DNA from: Nitrosomonas sp. | GTDB lineage: Bacteria > Pseudomonadota > Gammaproteobacteria > Burkholderiales > Nitrosomonadaceae | Direction of reading: 5' to 3' | Assembly: GCA_016710135.1 (NCBI GenBank) | Contig: JADJLM010000002.1 | Location: 496,001 to 560,000, forward strand | DNA: 64,000 nt | In this document: positions 18,141-27,769 of the stretch, piece by piece | Layout: each line of letters opens with the position of its first letter | Numbering within the stretch: the first letter of the stretch is position 1 | The notes under the pieces: model-generated | What the model was told of the DNA's origin: nothing | The model's input: only the letters and a program-made list of their open reading frames with translations | Database searches by the model: none | Position numbers and translations under genes: made by a program

Positions 18141-18165
18141 ACAGCATTCAACATTAAATTATGCG

Positions 18166-19407
18166 ATGATGTACAGACTTGCTTTCGTAGCTTTTTTGCT
18201 TATTATTGTTATACAAGAGGTTGTTGCGCAGGATGTAAAAGGAATTCGAATACATGGTTTTCTGAGTCAGGGTTATTTAAAATCAACGGGTAATAATGAT
18301 GTATTTGGAAATAGCAGTGGAAGCGGGAGTTTTGATTTTAGAGAGCTAGGTGTTAACGCCTCTTATCGCCCGTTGCCTAACTTACAATTTTCGGGTCAAC
18401 TATTATCACGAAGTGCGGGTGAAGATAGCAAAGGCGGTATTCGTGTTGACTATGGTTTTGTTGACTATACTGCAATAAGTACGGAGTCAATGGATTTTGG
18501 TATACGGCTAGGTAGAACAAAAAACCCATTAGGATTCTATAACGATACGCGTGATGTTCCATTTACACGACCTAGTATCTTACTGCCGCAGTCGATCTAT
18601 TTTGACCGTACTCGAAATTTAGGATTGGCTTCAGATGGTGCTCAGGTCTATGGTGAATCCAGGAATAGTTGGGGAGATTTGAATGCACAATTTGGTGTTG
18701 TTTTTCCCCAAGCGGGAGATCGAAGTACCGAGCTTGCTATTTTACAAGGAGATCGTTCTGGGAATATCACGCCGCATTTATCTTACATTGGTCGATTGAT
18801 CTATGAGTATGATGGCGGGAGAGTGCGGCTTGCCGTGAGCGGCGCCCAAGTCAACACGGGTTATGATGCCGCCCAGCGAGATCCTTTTTCAGGATTAGGG
18901 ACATTCCAATTTACGCCCATCATCTTTTCTGCACAATACAATACAGAACGTTGGAGTTTGACTTCAGAATACGCAATTCGCCATCTAGAACGACATGATT
19001 TTGGTGCCGTACGTAACTTGAACGTGACGGGAGAAAGCTATTATTTTCAAGGCATTTATCGTTTTTCTCCAAGTTGGGAAGGTGTACTGCGCTATGATGC
19101 TTATTATGTCGATCGTGATGACCGAGACGGGAAAGATTTCGCTAGAGGCATACCAGCAGGTCTTCAAAACTATAATCCTTCGCATAGTCGGTTCGCCAAA
19201 GACATCACGGTAGGATTGCGCTGGAATGTGACGCCGGCGTTTATGTTGCGCGCTGAATACCATTATATCAATGGCACAGGTTGGGTTTCTCCGCTTGATA
19301 ACCGCGCGCCAAGTGAAATTCGCAGTGCGCTAGGAAGACCGTTTCTGACTGCGGATACTGACCAACATTGGAATCTTTTTGCATTCCAAGCTTCGTATCG
19401 TTTCTAA
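18166..19407 (+). CDS. Outer-membrane porin-like beta-barrel protein
   Basis: About 414 residues from the MM start at 18166, which gives a clean signal peptide (hydrophobic core LAFVAFLLIIVI, cleavage after VVAQ). An in-frame ATG at 18109 would overlap the previous gene by 32 bases and bury the signal peptide. The mature part is rich in alternating aromatic/polar strands and ends in SYRF, the terminal phenylalanine typical of barrels inserted by BAM. Substrate unknown. The pairing with the PstS-like protein suggests a shared function, perhaps anion or phosphate uptake or sensing (inference). Confidence 0.8.
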   Translation: MMYRLAFVAFLLIIVIQEVVAQDVKGIRIHGFLSQGYLKSTGNNDVFGNSSGSGSFDFRELGVNASYRPLPNLQFSGQLLSRSAGEDSKGGIRVDYGFVDYTAISTESMDFGIRLGRTKNPLGFYNDTRDVPFTRPSILLPQSIYFDRTRNLGLASDGAQVYGESRNSWGDLNAQFGVVFPQAGDRSTELAILQGDRSGNITPHLSYIGRLIYEYDGGRVRLAVSGAQVNTGYDAAQRDPFSGLGTFQFTPIIFSAQYNTERWSLTSEYAIRHLERHDFGAVRNLNVTGESYYFQGIYRFSPSWEGVLRYDAYYVDRDDRDGKDFARGIPAGLQNYNPSHSRFAKDITVGLRWNVTPAFMLRAEYHYINGTGWVSPLDNRAPSEIRSALGRPFLTADTDQHWNLFAFQASYRF

Positions 19408-22367
19408 GTGCCGACACAATTAAGTTCAGTCATTTAGTATCACTCACGCGTCTTGACAAGGAGATCCATCGGACGTTATCCAAATTCTTTACCCTGAAAT
19501 GGAAAATTTCATTGCTGAGTAGTTTAATTTTGCTAATTGTAGTAACGATGTTTAGCGTGATCAATTACCGAAGCCTTATCGATAACGTTGATTATCAGAG
19601 CAGTTTGCAATATCAACGCTATGTGACTGAAGTTGAGAATTTGATCGAACAAACGTCGAATAATTCTCGTCAGTTGATTAGAATGATTCCTTTCTTGAAA
19701 GGGATGGATACTGCATTAGCGATGCAAAGTGGTACCCAGATTACCCAAGCTTTTGAGCAGCACTGGTCATTGTTTCAGCTACATAATGGAATCGAAACCA
19801 TTCGGTTTTATGGTCAATCGGATCAGCTGTTGGTCGGCTGGGATAACTTTGATGAAGATATACACCGCGATACGCTTATTTTGGAGCAAGTGCTCGATGT
19901 CAATTCGCAAGAATTACCAGCAAGCTTACTGATTTGTATCGAGATGTGTTTGCAATATACCATCGAACCCTTATTGATTGATGGGGTTCGTGCAGGAACT
20001 ATTGTTATCGGCGCATCATTAGCAGATGTTTTCCTAGGATTTAAGCGAACATTTGGTTCCGATATCGGATTGTTGCTGAAAACCAAAGCAGAGGACTCAG
20101 AGCTTCAGCAAAACGAAGTGATATTTTCGAATTGGGGCGTGCGCTTAGCTGCGCTGACTAATAGAAAAAAAAACCTAGAGATTCTTAGTCAAATAGCCGA
20201 ATCACGCTCAACGATTCAAGACCTTCGAACTGGTATCCATACTGAATGGAATAATCGTCATCATCGAATTAAATTGCTTCCGTTGCGAGGCGTCAATGTA
20301 CTGGATTATGCTTACTTGGTTGTGCTGACAGATATTACGCCAATGATTCATTCAATTCGAGATTCTACTTGGCGAATTGTCATTATTGGATTAATGGGTC
20401 TATTCATATCTGAACTCATATTATTTGCAATCCTTTCATTACCGCTTACGAGACTGAAGCATATTGTATTTACGCTACCGCTTTTAGCAGGTGGAAGTTT
20501 TGGAATTTTTCGAGCTACACTAGCCTCAGTTAGCCGAAAGCGGTGGCTTAAAGACGAAGTAGATCTTCTTTATGAAGCAGCCGTAGCATTATCTCATAAG
20601 CTTGAAAAACTGGAGAACAAGGTTGCTTATCGCACCAAGCTACTTGTACAGCAGAGAGATGAGCTTAGTAAAGAAAAAGATTTTATCACTCATCTGTTAG
20701 ATACTGCACAAGTTATCGTGCTAACACAGAACGTTAGTGGAAAGATTCTCATGTTGAATGCGTATGGTGAAATGTTGATGCGTTATTCTAAAGAAGAAAT
20801 TCAAACAAAATTTTTTCTTGAAGTTTTAGCACCTGATAACGACCAACAATATAATCTTGTCAATTACCTTGAAGAAATTCGCCGTGGCCATCGCGACCAA
20901 TTGCGACATGAGGCGATGACTTTGTGTAATGATGGATCGAAGCGCCATATCGTATGGCTGCATTCGCGATTATCCTGGCAATCTGAAACAGATCCTTCAG
21001 TTTTATCCGTTGGTTTGGATATTACCGAATATAAGCGAGTCGAAGGTCATCTTGCATGGTTAGCCGATCATGACCCACTGACTAATTTATTTAATCGACG
21101 GCGGTTTAGTGAAGAATTGGAACAAATGCTCGGTTGGGCAGAAAGATATCAGCATCCAGGTGCTTTATTGTTTTTTGATCTTGACCGGTTTAAATATATC
21201 AATGATACCAGTGGGCATCAGGCAGGCGATGCGTTATTGAAGATGGTGGCTGAAATGCTGTCGCGCACGATTCGAACTGCTGATGTAACAGGTCGTTTGG
21301 GAGGAGATGAATTTGCGGTCATTTTGCCAGAAATATCAGCAGGCGGAGCGATCGAGGTTGCTAAGAAAATTCTGTTGCGTTTAAGTGAAACGCAATTGAA
21401 TATCAATGGAAGAACCTACAAAATTGCTGCAAGTGTGGGGATAGCACTTTTTCCTGAACATGGAAAGAATGTGCACGATTTACTGGCTGCGGCTGACCTG
21501 GCTATGTATCAAGCTAAAGAAATTGGGCGAGGAACATGGCATTTATTCTCAAATGATGATAAAACGCGGGAACGGCTTTATACATTGGTTCATTGGAAAG
21601 AGAAAATTGAGTATGCTAATTTATACGATAAATATCTACTCTATTTTCAACCGATCATGTCATTACATGATCGCGCTATTACGCATTATGAAGTGTTGTT
21701 GCGCATGCATGACAGCGATGGCACGATTCATTCACCCGCTGCATTTATTGCAGCGGCCGAGCATACGGGGCTGATCCATGCAATTGATCACATGGTACTA
21801 CGTAAGGCGATTACTCAGGTTGCTAAAATAAATAGTAGATCGACTAAACCGATACGTTTTTCCATCAATCTCTCTGCGCATGCGTTCAATGATCCAGAAT
21901 TATTGCCTGTGATTCGGCATGAATTATCTTCATCAGGTGTAGACCCAACGCTGTTATTTTTTGAAATAACTGAAACAGCAGCGTTAGATAACTTACCTGG
22001 AACGAGAAATCTGCTTCGGGAGATAAAAAAATTAGGCTGCGGGTTTGTGCTTGATGATTTTGGTGTCGGGTTTTCTTCCTTCTATTATTTACGAGAACTA
22101 CCAGTGGATGCCGTAAAAATTGATGGTTCTTTTATTAGGAACTTAGCGAAAAATGCAGATGATCAGATTCTGGTAAAAGCGTTATGTAGTGTTGCAAAAG
22201 GTTTCGGGAAGAAAATTACTGCTGAGTTTGTAGAAAGTGAAGAAATTTTATTGCTGTTGGGGAAAATGGATGTTGATTACGCACAAGGCTACCATATCGG
22301 GAAACCAGCCGCTGCTGAGGACATTTTTCGATTGTTTGAGGAAGAAGGCGAAGTCACTAAAGTCTAG
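19368..22367 (+). CDS. Membrane-bound c-di-GMP enzyme: sensor-PAS-GGDEF-EAL
   Basis: Up to 999 residues. Order: helix at about 46-66, a roughly 265-residue periplasmic sensor region, helix at about 335-357, a coiled coil, a PAS domain (about 440-560), GGDEF (RLGGDEFAVILPE near 643) and EAL. The GGDEF signature is intact. The EAL signature is EVL (YEVLLRM near 775), and downstream FFEITETAAL and LDDFGVGFSSF are conserved, so both synthesis and breakdown of c-di-GMP are possible. The start is uncertain: the frame has no ATG before the first helix, only a TTG at 19368 that overlaps the porin gene by 40 bases, so translation may be coupled to the porin. Grouped with the PstS-like and porin genes. 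Confidence 0.88.
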   Translation: MESFCIPSFVSFLSADTIKFSHLVSLTRLDKEIHRTLSKFFTLKWKISLLSSLILLIVVTMFSVINYRSLIDNVDYQSSLQYQRYVTEVENLIEQTSNNSRQLIRMIPFLKGMDTALAMQSGTQITQAFEQHWSLFQLHNGIETIRFYGQSDQLLVGWDNFDEDIHRDTLILEQVLDVNSQELPASLLICIEMCLQYTIEPLLIDGVRAGTIVIGASLADVFLGFKRTFGSDIGLLLKTKAEDSELQQNEVIFSNWGVRLAALTNRKKNLEILSQIAESRSTIQDLRTGIHTEWNNRHHRIKLLPLRGVNVLDYAYLVVLTDITPMIHSIRDSTWRIVIIGLMGLFISELILFAILSLPLTRLKHIVFTLPLLAGGSFGIFRATLASVSRKRWLKDEVDLLYEAAVALSHKLEKLENKVAYRTKLLVQQRDELSKEKDFITHLLDTAQVIVLTQNVSGKILMLNAYGEMLMRYSKEEIQTKFFLEVLAPDNDQQYNLVNYLEEIRRGHRDQLRHEAMTLCNDGSKRHIVWLHSRLSWQSETDPSVLSVGLDITEYKRVEGHLAWLADHDPLTNLFNRRRFSEELEQMLGWAERYQHPGALLFFDLDRFKYINDTSGHQAGDALLKMVAEMLSRTIRTADVTGRLGGDEFAVILPEISAGGAIEVAKKILLRLSETQLNINGRTYKIAASVGIALFPEHGKNVHDLLAAADLAMYQAKEIGRGTWHLFSNDDKTRERLYTLVHWKEKIEYANLYDKYLLYFQPIMSLHDRAITHYEVLLRMHDSDGTIHSPAAFIAAAEHTGLIHAIDHMVLRKAITQVAKINSRSTKPIRFSINLSAHAFNDPELLPVIRHELSSSGVDPTLLFFEITETAALDNLPGTRNLLREIKKLGCGFVLDDFGVGFSSFYYLRELPVDAVKIDGSFIRNLAKNADDQILVKALCSVAKGFGKKITAEFVESEEILLLLGKMDVDYAQGYHIGKPAAAEDIFRLFEEEGEVTKV

Positions 22368-22374
22368 CCATTAA

Positions 22375-23886
22375 TTATTTCTTTTGAAAGAAAGCGATAA
22401 ACCCGCTGAGAGATAAACTTAATCCCATGATCGTTAACACAAGGGTATTACCATACTGGACATAAAGGGTAGCCCCCGTAAAACCCTGAGCTGTACCATG
22501 AAGTCCTTTGGTAATAAACATTTCGAGTTCTTGCATGATCTGGCCACGTTCGTTGATGATGGCCGTTACCCCTGTATTAGTTGCACGAAGCATATAACGT
22601 CCTGTTTCCAATGCGCGCATTTGAGAAATTTGTAAGTGTTGCCGTGGACCGATTGAGCGGCCAAACCAAGCATCATTACTAACATTCACTAATATCGAAG
22701 CTTGAGGAAGCTGTAAGATGATTTCCTCACCGAATACATCTTCATAGCAAATATTAATGGCTACTTTTTGACCCGCCAAATCTAATGGCTGTTGATCGAG
22801 CGAGCCACGAGAAAAATCAGATAAAGGAATATTTAATACCTGAATAATCCAACCAAAGAGCGGTTTGAAAGGTATAAATTCTCCAAAAGGGACTAAATGA
22901 TGTTTCCGGTACCGTTGCTCAGAGGAACTCCCCATACTAAACATCGAGTTGTAATATTCATTACGATCGATTGAATGGGGTACCGTTTCTGCAAAACCAA
23001 TTAAAACATCACCTTCATTTTGCTTTGCATGGTCACTGAGCATCATCAAATAATCGGTAGGCACATCATCATGGAATAATGGGATTGAGATCTCTGGTGT
23101 TACAATCAAGCGGCTGTTACTCTCAAGTACCAGGTCTGCGTAAGCATTCATGGTGCTGAGTAGGTGATCTTCTCGCCATTTGAGATCTTGTGAGATATTG
23201 CCTTGCAGTAAGCTAACGGTTACTGGGTCACCTTCAGGACTGACCCATTGGTAATGTTGTAACCCATATCCGCCGACCCATATTCCACTTAGTATCCATA
23301 GATAATGGCTTAGATTTCTTTGTTTTGGCCAAGCGATATATAAAGCAATGCTGAACACCAATAATAGCGATATGCCATAAACGCCAAGAATAGGGGCATA
23401 GCCAATTAAAGGGCTTGCAGGTACCTGTGAGTAACCGAGAGTCAACCAGGGAAATCCTGTGAACAGGGTACCTCTAAGCCATTCTGACATGACCCAGCAA
23501 CTTGAGACAAAGGCTGCCCAAACGCTAAAGTGGATAAATCGGAGTTTTGTAGCAAGCCACCCCGTTAGTGCTGGGAAAAGAGATAAATAGGCGCAAAGTA
23601 ATAGCAGCGCTACAACTGCAATCGGCATGGGCATGCCCCCAAAATCATGCAGACTTACATAAAGCCAAGTTACGCCGGCACCAAATAATCCCATCCCAAA
23701 CGAAAAGCCAATGATTGCTGAGTGCCAAGGCCTAGTATTTGAATGCCATAGATACAATAACAGTAAAAGAGTAATGGCTGGCACAGGGAAAAAATAAAAA
23801 GGTGCAAACCCCAAGACAGTAAAGGCACCAAGAATGAGTGCTAGCAAATTTTTTGATTTTAGGTCGAATTCTTTAGATAAATACAC
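22375..23886 (-). CDS. lnt: Apolipoprotein N-acyltransferase
   Basis: Adds the third acyl chain to lipoproteins in the inner membrane. It is 503 residues with several N-terminal membrane helices and a C-terminal nitrilase-fold domain holding the triad E265 (in VTPEIS), K328 (in RYRKHH) and C380 (in NICYEDVF). A final helix lies near the C-terminus. It converges with the GGDEF-EAL gene with 7 bases between stops and sits 41 bases downstream of the DUF6164-type gene on the same strand. Confidence 0.96.
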   Translation of the reverse strand: MYLSKEFDLKSKNLLALILGAFTVLGFAPFYFFPVPAITLLLLLYLWHSNTRPWHSAIIGFSFGMGLFGAGVTWLYVSLHDFGGMPMPIAVVALLLLCAYLSLFPALTGWLATKLRFIHFSVWAAFVSSCWVMSEWLRGTLFTGFPWLTLGYSQVPASPLIGYAPILGVYGISLLLVFSIALYIAWPKQRNLSHYLWILSGIWVGGYGLQHYQWVSPEGDPVTVSLLQGNISQDLKWREDHLLSTMNAYADLVLESNSRLIVTPEISIPLFHDDVPTDYLMMLSDHAKQNEGDVLIGFAETVPHSIDRNEYYNSMFSMGSSSEQRYRKHHLVPFGEFIPFKPLFGWIIQVLNIPLSDFSRGSLDQQPLDLAGQKVAINICYEDVFGEEIILQLPQASILVNVSNDAWFGRSIGPRQHLQISQMRALETGRYMLRATNTGVTAIINERGQIMQELEMFITKGLHGTAQGFTGATLYVQYGNTLVLTIMGLSLSLSGFIAFFQKK

Positions 23887-23927
23887 GGAGTGATTAAATA
23901 ACGTTGATGAATTTACTAGCGAATAGT

Positions 23928-24305
23928 TTAATTTTGTAATTTTTCTACAATTTCTAAAACGAGCTTATAAGGCAAGTAAAGAAGTAGTATGACAGCTAAG
24001 GTATAAATGAGGTATAGCAGTGGATTCTCTGTTATTCTGCCAAGCAGCGTCTCATGTTTGCCTTCTTTTTTTAATCGAGCATATTCAGTCCTTATGGTTA
24101 ACGTGCGTTGCGCTTGATAAGCATCAAACAACCGCTTCGCTTCATCAAGCTGCTCATCATGTGTTATCCAAATTGCAGGCATAGAGATGCCCCAATTTCC
24201 TGCGGTGGTCTCATAATAATCAATTTGATGATCTGCCAGTAGCTTACGGACATCATCTGCCTCGTCATTTGGAACATTTCTCAGCTTAAACAATAATTTT
24301 GACAT
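23928..24305 (-). CDS. DUF6164-type small membrane-anchored protein
   Basis: 125 residues. The N-terminal 70 residues look like a small alpha/beta sensory fold (KLLFKLRNVPNDEADDVRKL, then DHQIDYYETTAGNWGISMPAIW), similar to the DUF2007/DUF6164 putative-signal-transducing group. One membrane helix lies at about 96-115 (LYLIYTLAVILLLYLPY). Function unknown. It is upstream of lnt on the same strand and probably co-transcribed. Confidence 0.7.
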   Translation of the reverse strand: MSKLLFKLRNVPNDEADDVRKLLADHQIDYYETTAGNWGISMPAIWITHDEQLDEAKRLFDAYQAQRTLTIRTEYARLKKEGKHETLLGRITENPLLYLIYTLAVILLLYLPYKLVLEIVEKLQN

Positions 24306-24453
24306 TACTTAGTATTCGGGTTATTACAGTGGATGCTAGGGCGTAGGTCCGTTTAATGTCAAGTCAGTCTTATTTTTAACTGATCACCTTTCAAAAATTA
24401 ACCTTCCAAGAATTTGATTTTAGGTGCTATAGCTGAGCGTTATAGTGCGGGAC

Positions 24454-24801
24454 TCAGCACACTTTACTATTAGGGTAATAAACTTTTCCCCAATTAACTA
24501 AAGCTTGCAGTACTGGCCCTAAGTCTTTTCCTTTCTGGGTTAACGTATATTGATAACGCAGTGGTTTTTGTTGATAAGCTTGTTGTGTTAAAAATCCGGT
24601 AGATTCTAATTTCTTTAATCGGTCGGCTAAGATATTGGTAGCAATATGCTCCGGTGACGCTAAGAATTCTTGAAAGCGCTTTTTGCCCAATAGTAAATCG
24701 CGAATAATTAATAGTGTCCATTTGTCTCCAAGCTCGTCCAGTGCACAAGCAACAGGGCAGAAAGATCGTTCAAAGTTCAATTGGGTAATACTTTTTGTCA
24801 T
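24454..24801 (-). CDS. HxlR-family transcriptional regulator
   Basis: 115 residues from the ATG at 24799-24801. The winged-helix core includes FCPVACALDELGDKWTLLII with the N-terminal Cys typical of redox- or electrophile-sensing HxlR proteins, then RFQEFLASPEHIATNILADRLKKLE and YTLTQKGKDL. A longer ORF (to 24876) would run through the operator and lacks family similarity. Divergent from the GST/SDR pair, so it probably represses that operon and itself by binding the palindrome between them. Confidence 0.9.
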   Translation of the reverse strand: MTKSITQLNFERSFCPVACALDELGDKWTLLIIRDLLLGKKRFQEFLASPEHIATNILADRLKKLESTGFLTQQAYQQKPLRYQYTLTQKGKDLGPVLQALVNWGKVYYPNSKVC

Positions 24802-24826
24802 CAAAAATAGTAATGAAGTGTTATTT

Positions 24827-24868
24827 GTAACTTGCAATGTGCAAGTTACATCTATAAGATAACTTGCA
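24827..24868. promoter_or_regulatory. Palindromic operator between hxlR and the GST/SDR operon
   Basis: A perfect inverted repeat with 10-base arms, GTAACTTGCA and TGCAAGTTAC, separated by ATG, spans 24827-24849. A third half-site, TAACTTGCA, follows at 24860-24868. This layout, in the divergent promoter of an HxlR regulator, is what is expected for its own operator. It lies 25 bases upstream of the hxlR start and about 40-80 bases upstream of the GST gene. Confidence 0.8.
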
Positions 24869-24909
24869 TTATACAAATTATTACTCTATCGAACTTAAGG
24901 AATTGCATC

Positions 24910-25622
24910 ATGTTAAAGCTTTATCAATTTGAACGCACTTGGGGAATTCCTAATTTAAGTCCATTTTGTTGTAAGGTCGAAACTTATTTGCGATTTGCTA
25001 GAATCGACTACGAAACGGAGGCCGTACTGCCGACAGCAGCACCGAAAGGAAAGCTGCCATACATTGTTGATAACAATATAACGCTTGCTGATTCACGATT
25101 TATCATACGCCATTTGAAATCGACCTACCAAGACCTTGACGATGAATTGACGGATACAAATTTGGCTATTTCAGTTGCGTTGCAGCGTTTAATCGAAGAA
25201 CATTTATTTTGGATAGCGCTTTATTCGCGCTGGCAATATACTGATAAAAATTGGCAGGTTAATAAAACAGCAATTTTTTCTGCGTTACCGTTTATTGTCC
25301 GGGATATTGAGCGAGCTTCACGCGCCGCAATATTCAGCAGCAAATTTACGGGCAAGGTACAGGAAGACATCATCCTGAAGAGATTTTTACATTGGGTAAA
25401 CAAGATATCGATGCACTGGCGGCATTCTTAGGTGATAAAAGCTACTTTTTGGGTGAATATCCCACGACATTGGATGCATCTGCTTTCGGGCTATTAATCA
25501 ATATCATCGCATGCCCTATCGAATCGCCGCTAAAGGATCACGGATTAACAAAAAGAAATTTAGTGGCTTTTGTAGATCGCATCAGAAACGAATATTATCA
25601 GGATATTACGTTACCTCACTGA
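24910..25622 (+). pseudogene. Glutathione S-transferase-like protein, frame broken near 25324
   Basis: The start ATG at 24910 gives MLKLYQFERTWGIPNLSPFC, a thioredoxin-fold N-domain, followed by KGKLPYIVDNNITLADSRFI, the GSH-binding PxxxD/S segment. Up to about 25318 the frame is intact; from about 25328 a second frame carries the C-terminal helical domain (AAFLGDKSYFLGEYPTTLDASAFGLL). One missing base near CGCGCCGC joins them. The split-domain layout resembles the metaxin/Tom37-like GST group. The operator upstream and the SDR gene 28 bases downstream suggest an inducible detoxification operon. Probably intact in the organism. Confidence 0.8.
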
Positions 25623-25650
25623 AAGTGATATAACAGATATAGTGAATGAA

Positions 25651-26487
25651 ATGAGTAAAACAGTATTGATAACGGGTTGTTCCACGGGCATTGGCTATGT
25701 TACAGCACATATGCTGCGCGATCGCGGCTACCGTGTTTTTGCGACAGCGCGTCGAACTGAAAGTGTAGCCATGCTACAGGCAGAAGGTTTTGAAAGCTTA
25801 CAGCTTGATTTAGATGATTCGAACTCCATTCATCAAGCGTTTGCAGAAATCATGCAGCGCACTAATAATCAATTATTTGCGGTATTTAATAATGGAGCGT
25901 ATGGGATCCCAGGTGCTGTAGAAGATTTAAGTCGAGTAGCATTACGAGCACAGTTTGAAACGAACGTGATGGGATGGTTGGAGTTAACGAATTTGGTGTT
26001 ACCGATCATGCGAACACAAGGCTATGGACGTATTATTCAGAATAGCTCAGTGCTCGGATTTGCAGCGATGCCATTTCGTGGTGCTTATAACGCCTCAAAG
26101 TTTGCAATCGAGGGACTGACAGATACCTTACGATTAGAATTGATGGGTACTCAAATCTATGTTTGTTTAATCGAGCCAGGCCCTATTTCAACACAATTTC
26201 GAGCAAATGCCTTAAAAGCATTACAAAAATTTATCCCAATCGAACAAAGTGTGCATCGCGACAAGTACCAGGCAGTGCTTAGCCGGTTAAATAAGCCAGG
26301 ACCCGCCGTTCCCTTTACACAACCCCCTGAAGCAGTGGCAAAGCGAGTGGTAGAAGCGTTGGAAGCAAAAGTACCCCAACCACGATATTATGTGACATTT
26401 CCTACCTACTTGTTCGGTTTTCTTAAGCGAATACTCAGTATCCGCTTACTTGATCGCATTCTGGTCAAAGCTGGAACGCAGAATTGA
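25651..26487 (+). CDS. Short-chain dehydrogenase/reductase
   Basis: 278 residues from the ATG at 25651 (a GTG 9 bases upstream is also in frame). The classical SDR motifs are TGCSTGIG for NAD(P) binding, NNGAYG (the NNAG equivalent), the catalytic serine in QNSSVLG, and YNASK with the catalytic Tyr and Lys. A basic residue pair ARR after the second strand suggests NADP preference. The C-terminal extension with a hydrophobic FPTYLFGFLKRIL may associate with membrane. Substrate unknown; follows the GST gene under the HxlR operator. Confidence 0.9.
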   Translation: MSKTVLITGCSTGIGYVTAHMLRDRGYRVFATARRTESVAMLQAEGFESLQLDLDDSNSIHQAFAEIMQRTNNQLFAVFNNGAYGIPGAVEDLSRVALRAQFETNVMGWLELTNLVLPIMRTQGYGRIIQNSSVLGFAAMPFRGAYNASKFAIEGLTDTLRLELMGTQIYVCLIEPGPISTQFRANALKALQKFIPIEQSVHRDKYQAVLSRLNKPGPAVPFTQPPEAVAKRVVEALEAKVPQPRYYVTFPTYLFGFLKRILSIRLLDRILVKAGTQN

Positions 26488-26504
26488 TCATTTGAAATGA
26501 ATGC

Positions 26505-26537
26505 AAAAAAAAGCACCTTACTTTAGCAATAAGGTGC
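26505..26537 (-). terminator. Rho-independent terminator of the outer-membrane protein gene
   Basis: On the minus strand, a perfect stem GCACCTTA / TAAGGTGC with a 9-base loop (26513-26537) is followed by eight Ts (26505-26512). It lies about 200 bases after the stop codon of the minus-strand barrel gene and 18 bases past the plus-strand SDR stop, so it may act for both strands. Confidence 0.85.
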
Positions 26538-26603
26538 AAAGGCTTCGTCACAAAATCACAGCTTGTCACAATGACCTTGTTAGAAACAAGAGAAGAAAAA
26601 TAC

Positions 26604-26690
26604 AACTAACTTACACTTTCACTAACTACTACAACAACTAACAACATCGAACAACAACTAACAACAACCAATCTCAATCGTTAATTTAAT
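26604..26690. repeat. CAA-rich, G-poor low-complexity tract with a 16-base direct repeat
   Basis: The plus strand is almost free of G and rich in AAC/ACT. ACAACAACTAACAACA occurs at 26631-26646 and again at 26651-26666. For the minus-strand barrel gene this is the 3' untranslated region, between the stop codon and the terminator, so the mRNA would have a C-poor, unstructured, UUG-rich tail. No spacer/repeat pattern of CRISPR type. Confidence 0.7.
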
Positions 26691-26740
26691 CTTATATTCT
26701 TGTTTATCGATTAATTAACCTGTGAAAATCTTGCTGCTTC

Positions 26741-27658
26741 TTAAAAACCTATTCCAAGATAAGCACCTGCTGTTAAACCACTGACGTTTACTCCATCAGT
26801 TTTGCCAAAGGTTTCGTGGTAGCGTGCATCGGCGCCTAAGAAGAATTCCTTCCAGATACGGTAATCAAACCCTGCGCCAAACATCATTCCTGGCGCTAAA
26901 TACGTAATTGATTCAGTGGTTGGGCTTACTACATGAACCGCAAAGCCAGCCGGTATAATCCAAGGCCTGAAATCACTACCTTCCATGAATTTAATTTTCG
27001 GTGCTGCTGATACCGTAAACTGACTTACTGTGACTCCACGAGGATTATCTGGAGCACCTACTAATGTTGTAGGCATATTTGCTAGCGCACCACCTTGTGA
27101 AACACCAAATTTTTTGTATTCAAACATCAATTCCGCATAAACATTCGTTTTAGGAATTAAACCCCAAACATCTCTCGTTAGACTCCAATCGAGTCCCGCA
27201 CCAACATACCAGCCATTATTATCCCCCGCTTCTTGGACACCTATCGGAGCCACATTACTTTGTATTGAAGAGCCATTACGGCCTTGTAAATTATGGGCAT
27301 AACCCCCTCTGAAAAACAGTACACGGTCTCTTCGTGCGACAGTCCTTTCAAATTCATTATGCTTGCTCGTCATTTGTTGATGGTCAGTATGCGCTTGCTT
27401 GAGCGCTTCTTTTTCCTGCCGCACTTCTTCCTTCAGTGCTTCAACTTCACGTTTCTCACTCGTGGTTGCATCTTGGACCCGATAGAAGTCCTCACGCAAT
27501 GCCTTTAACTGACTTTCAAGCATTTTGATCTGTTGCTCCATTGCTTTCGCCCGATCATGCGCAAACACTTGCGGTGCCGCCATCGTTAACCCTATACTTA
27601 ACCCTACACCCGCAATCGCGGTTAGAACAAATTCTGATTTGTAACGAAATGGTTTCAT
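26741..27658 (-). CDS. Outer-membrane beta-barrel protein with periplasmic coiled coil
   Basis: 305 residues from the ATG at 27656-27658, chosen because AAGGAG lies just upstream; that AAGGAG overlaps an earlier in-frame ATG (27673), which is rejected. Signal peptide about 1-33 (ending PQVFAHD). Residues about 35-110 are a charged heptad coiled coil (KAMEQQIKMLESQLKAL and following). The rest is a beta barrel similar to OmpW/OmpA-like small barrels and ends in GIGF. The function of the family is not known to me. The single gene has its own terminator. Confidence 0.78.
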   Translation of the reverse strand: MKPFRYKSEFVLTAIAGVGLSIGLTMAAPQVFAHDRAKAMEQQIKMLESQLKALREDFYRVQDATTSEKREVEALKEEVRQEKEALKQAHTDHQQMTSKHNEFERTVARRDRVLFFRGGYAHNLQGRNGSSIQSNVAPIGVQEAGDNNGWYVGAGLDWSLTRDVWGLIPKTNVYAELMFEYKKFGVSQGGALANMPTTLVGAPDNPRGVTVSQFTVSAAPKIKFMEGSDFRPWIIPAGFAVHVVSPTTESITYLAPGMMFGAGFDYRIWKEFFLGADARYHETFGKTDGVNVSGLTAGAYLGIGF

Positions 27659-27769
27659 TAATTCTCCTTTCATTTTTATTTTCCACGGACTAACGCTTAT
27701 GATAGAAAAATATTATTTAGTAAGCTTTGATTTAAATCAAGCTTTTCTCATTCAGCTTAAATAAACTCA

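Noticed and set aside
26604..26690. CRISPR-like repeats
   Set aside because: Only one 16-base direct repeat in a CAA-rich tract, with no unique spacers of regular length and no cas genes nearby.
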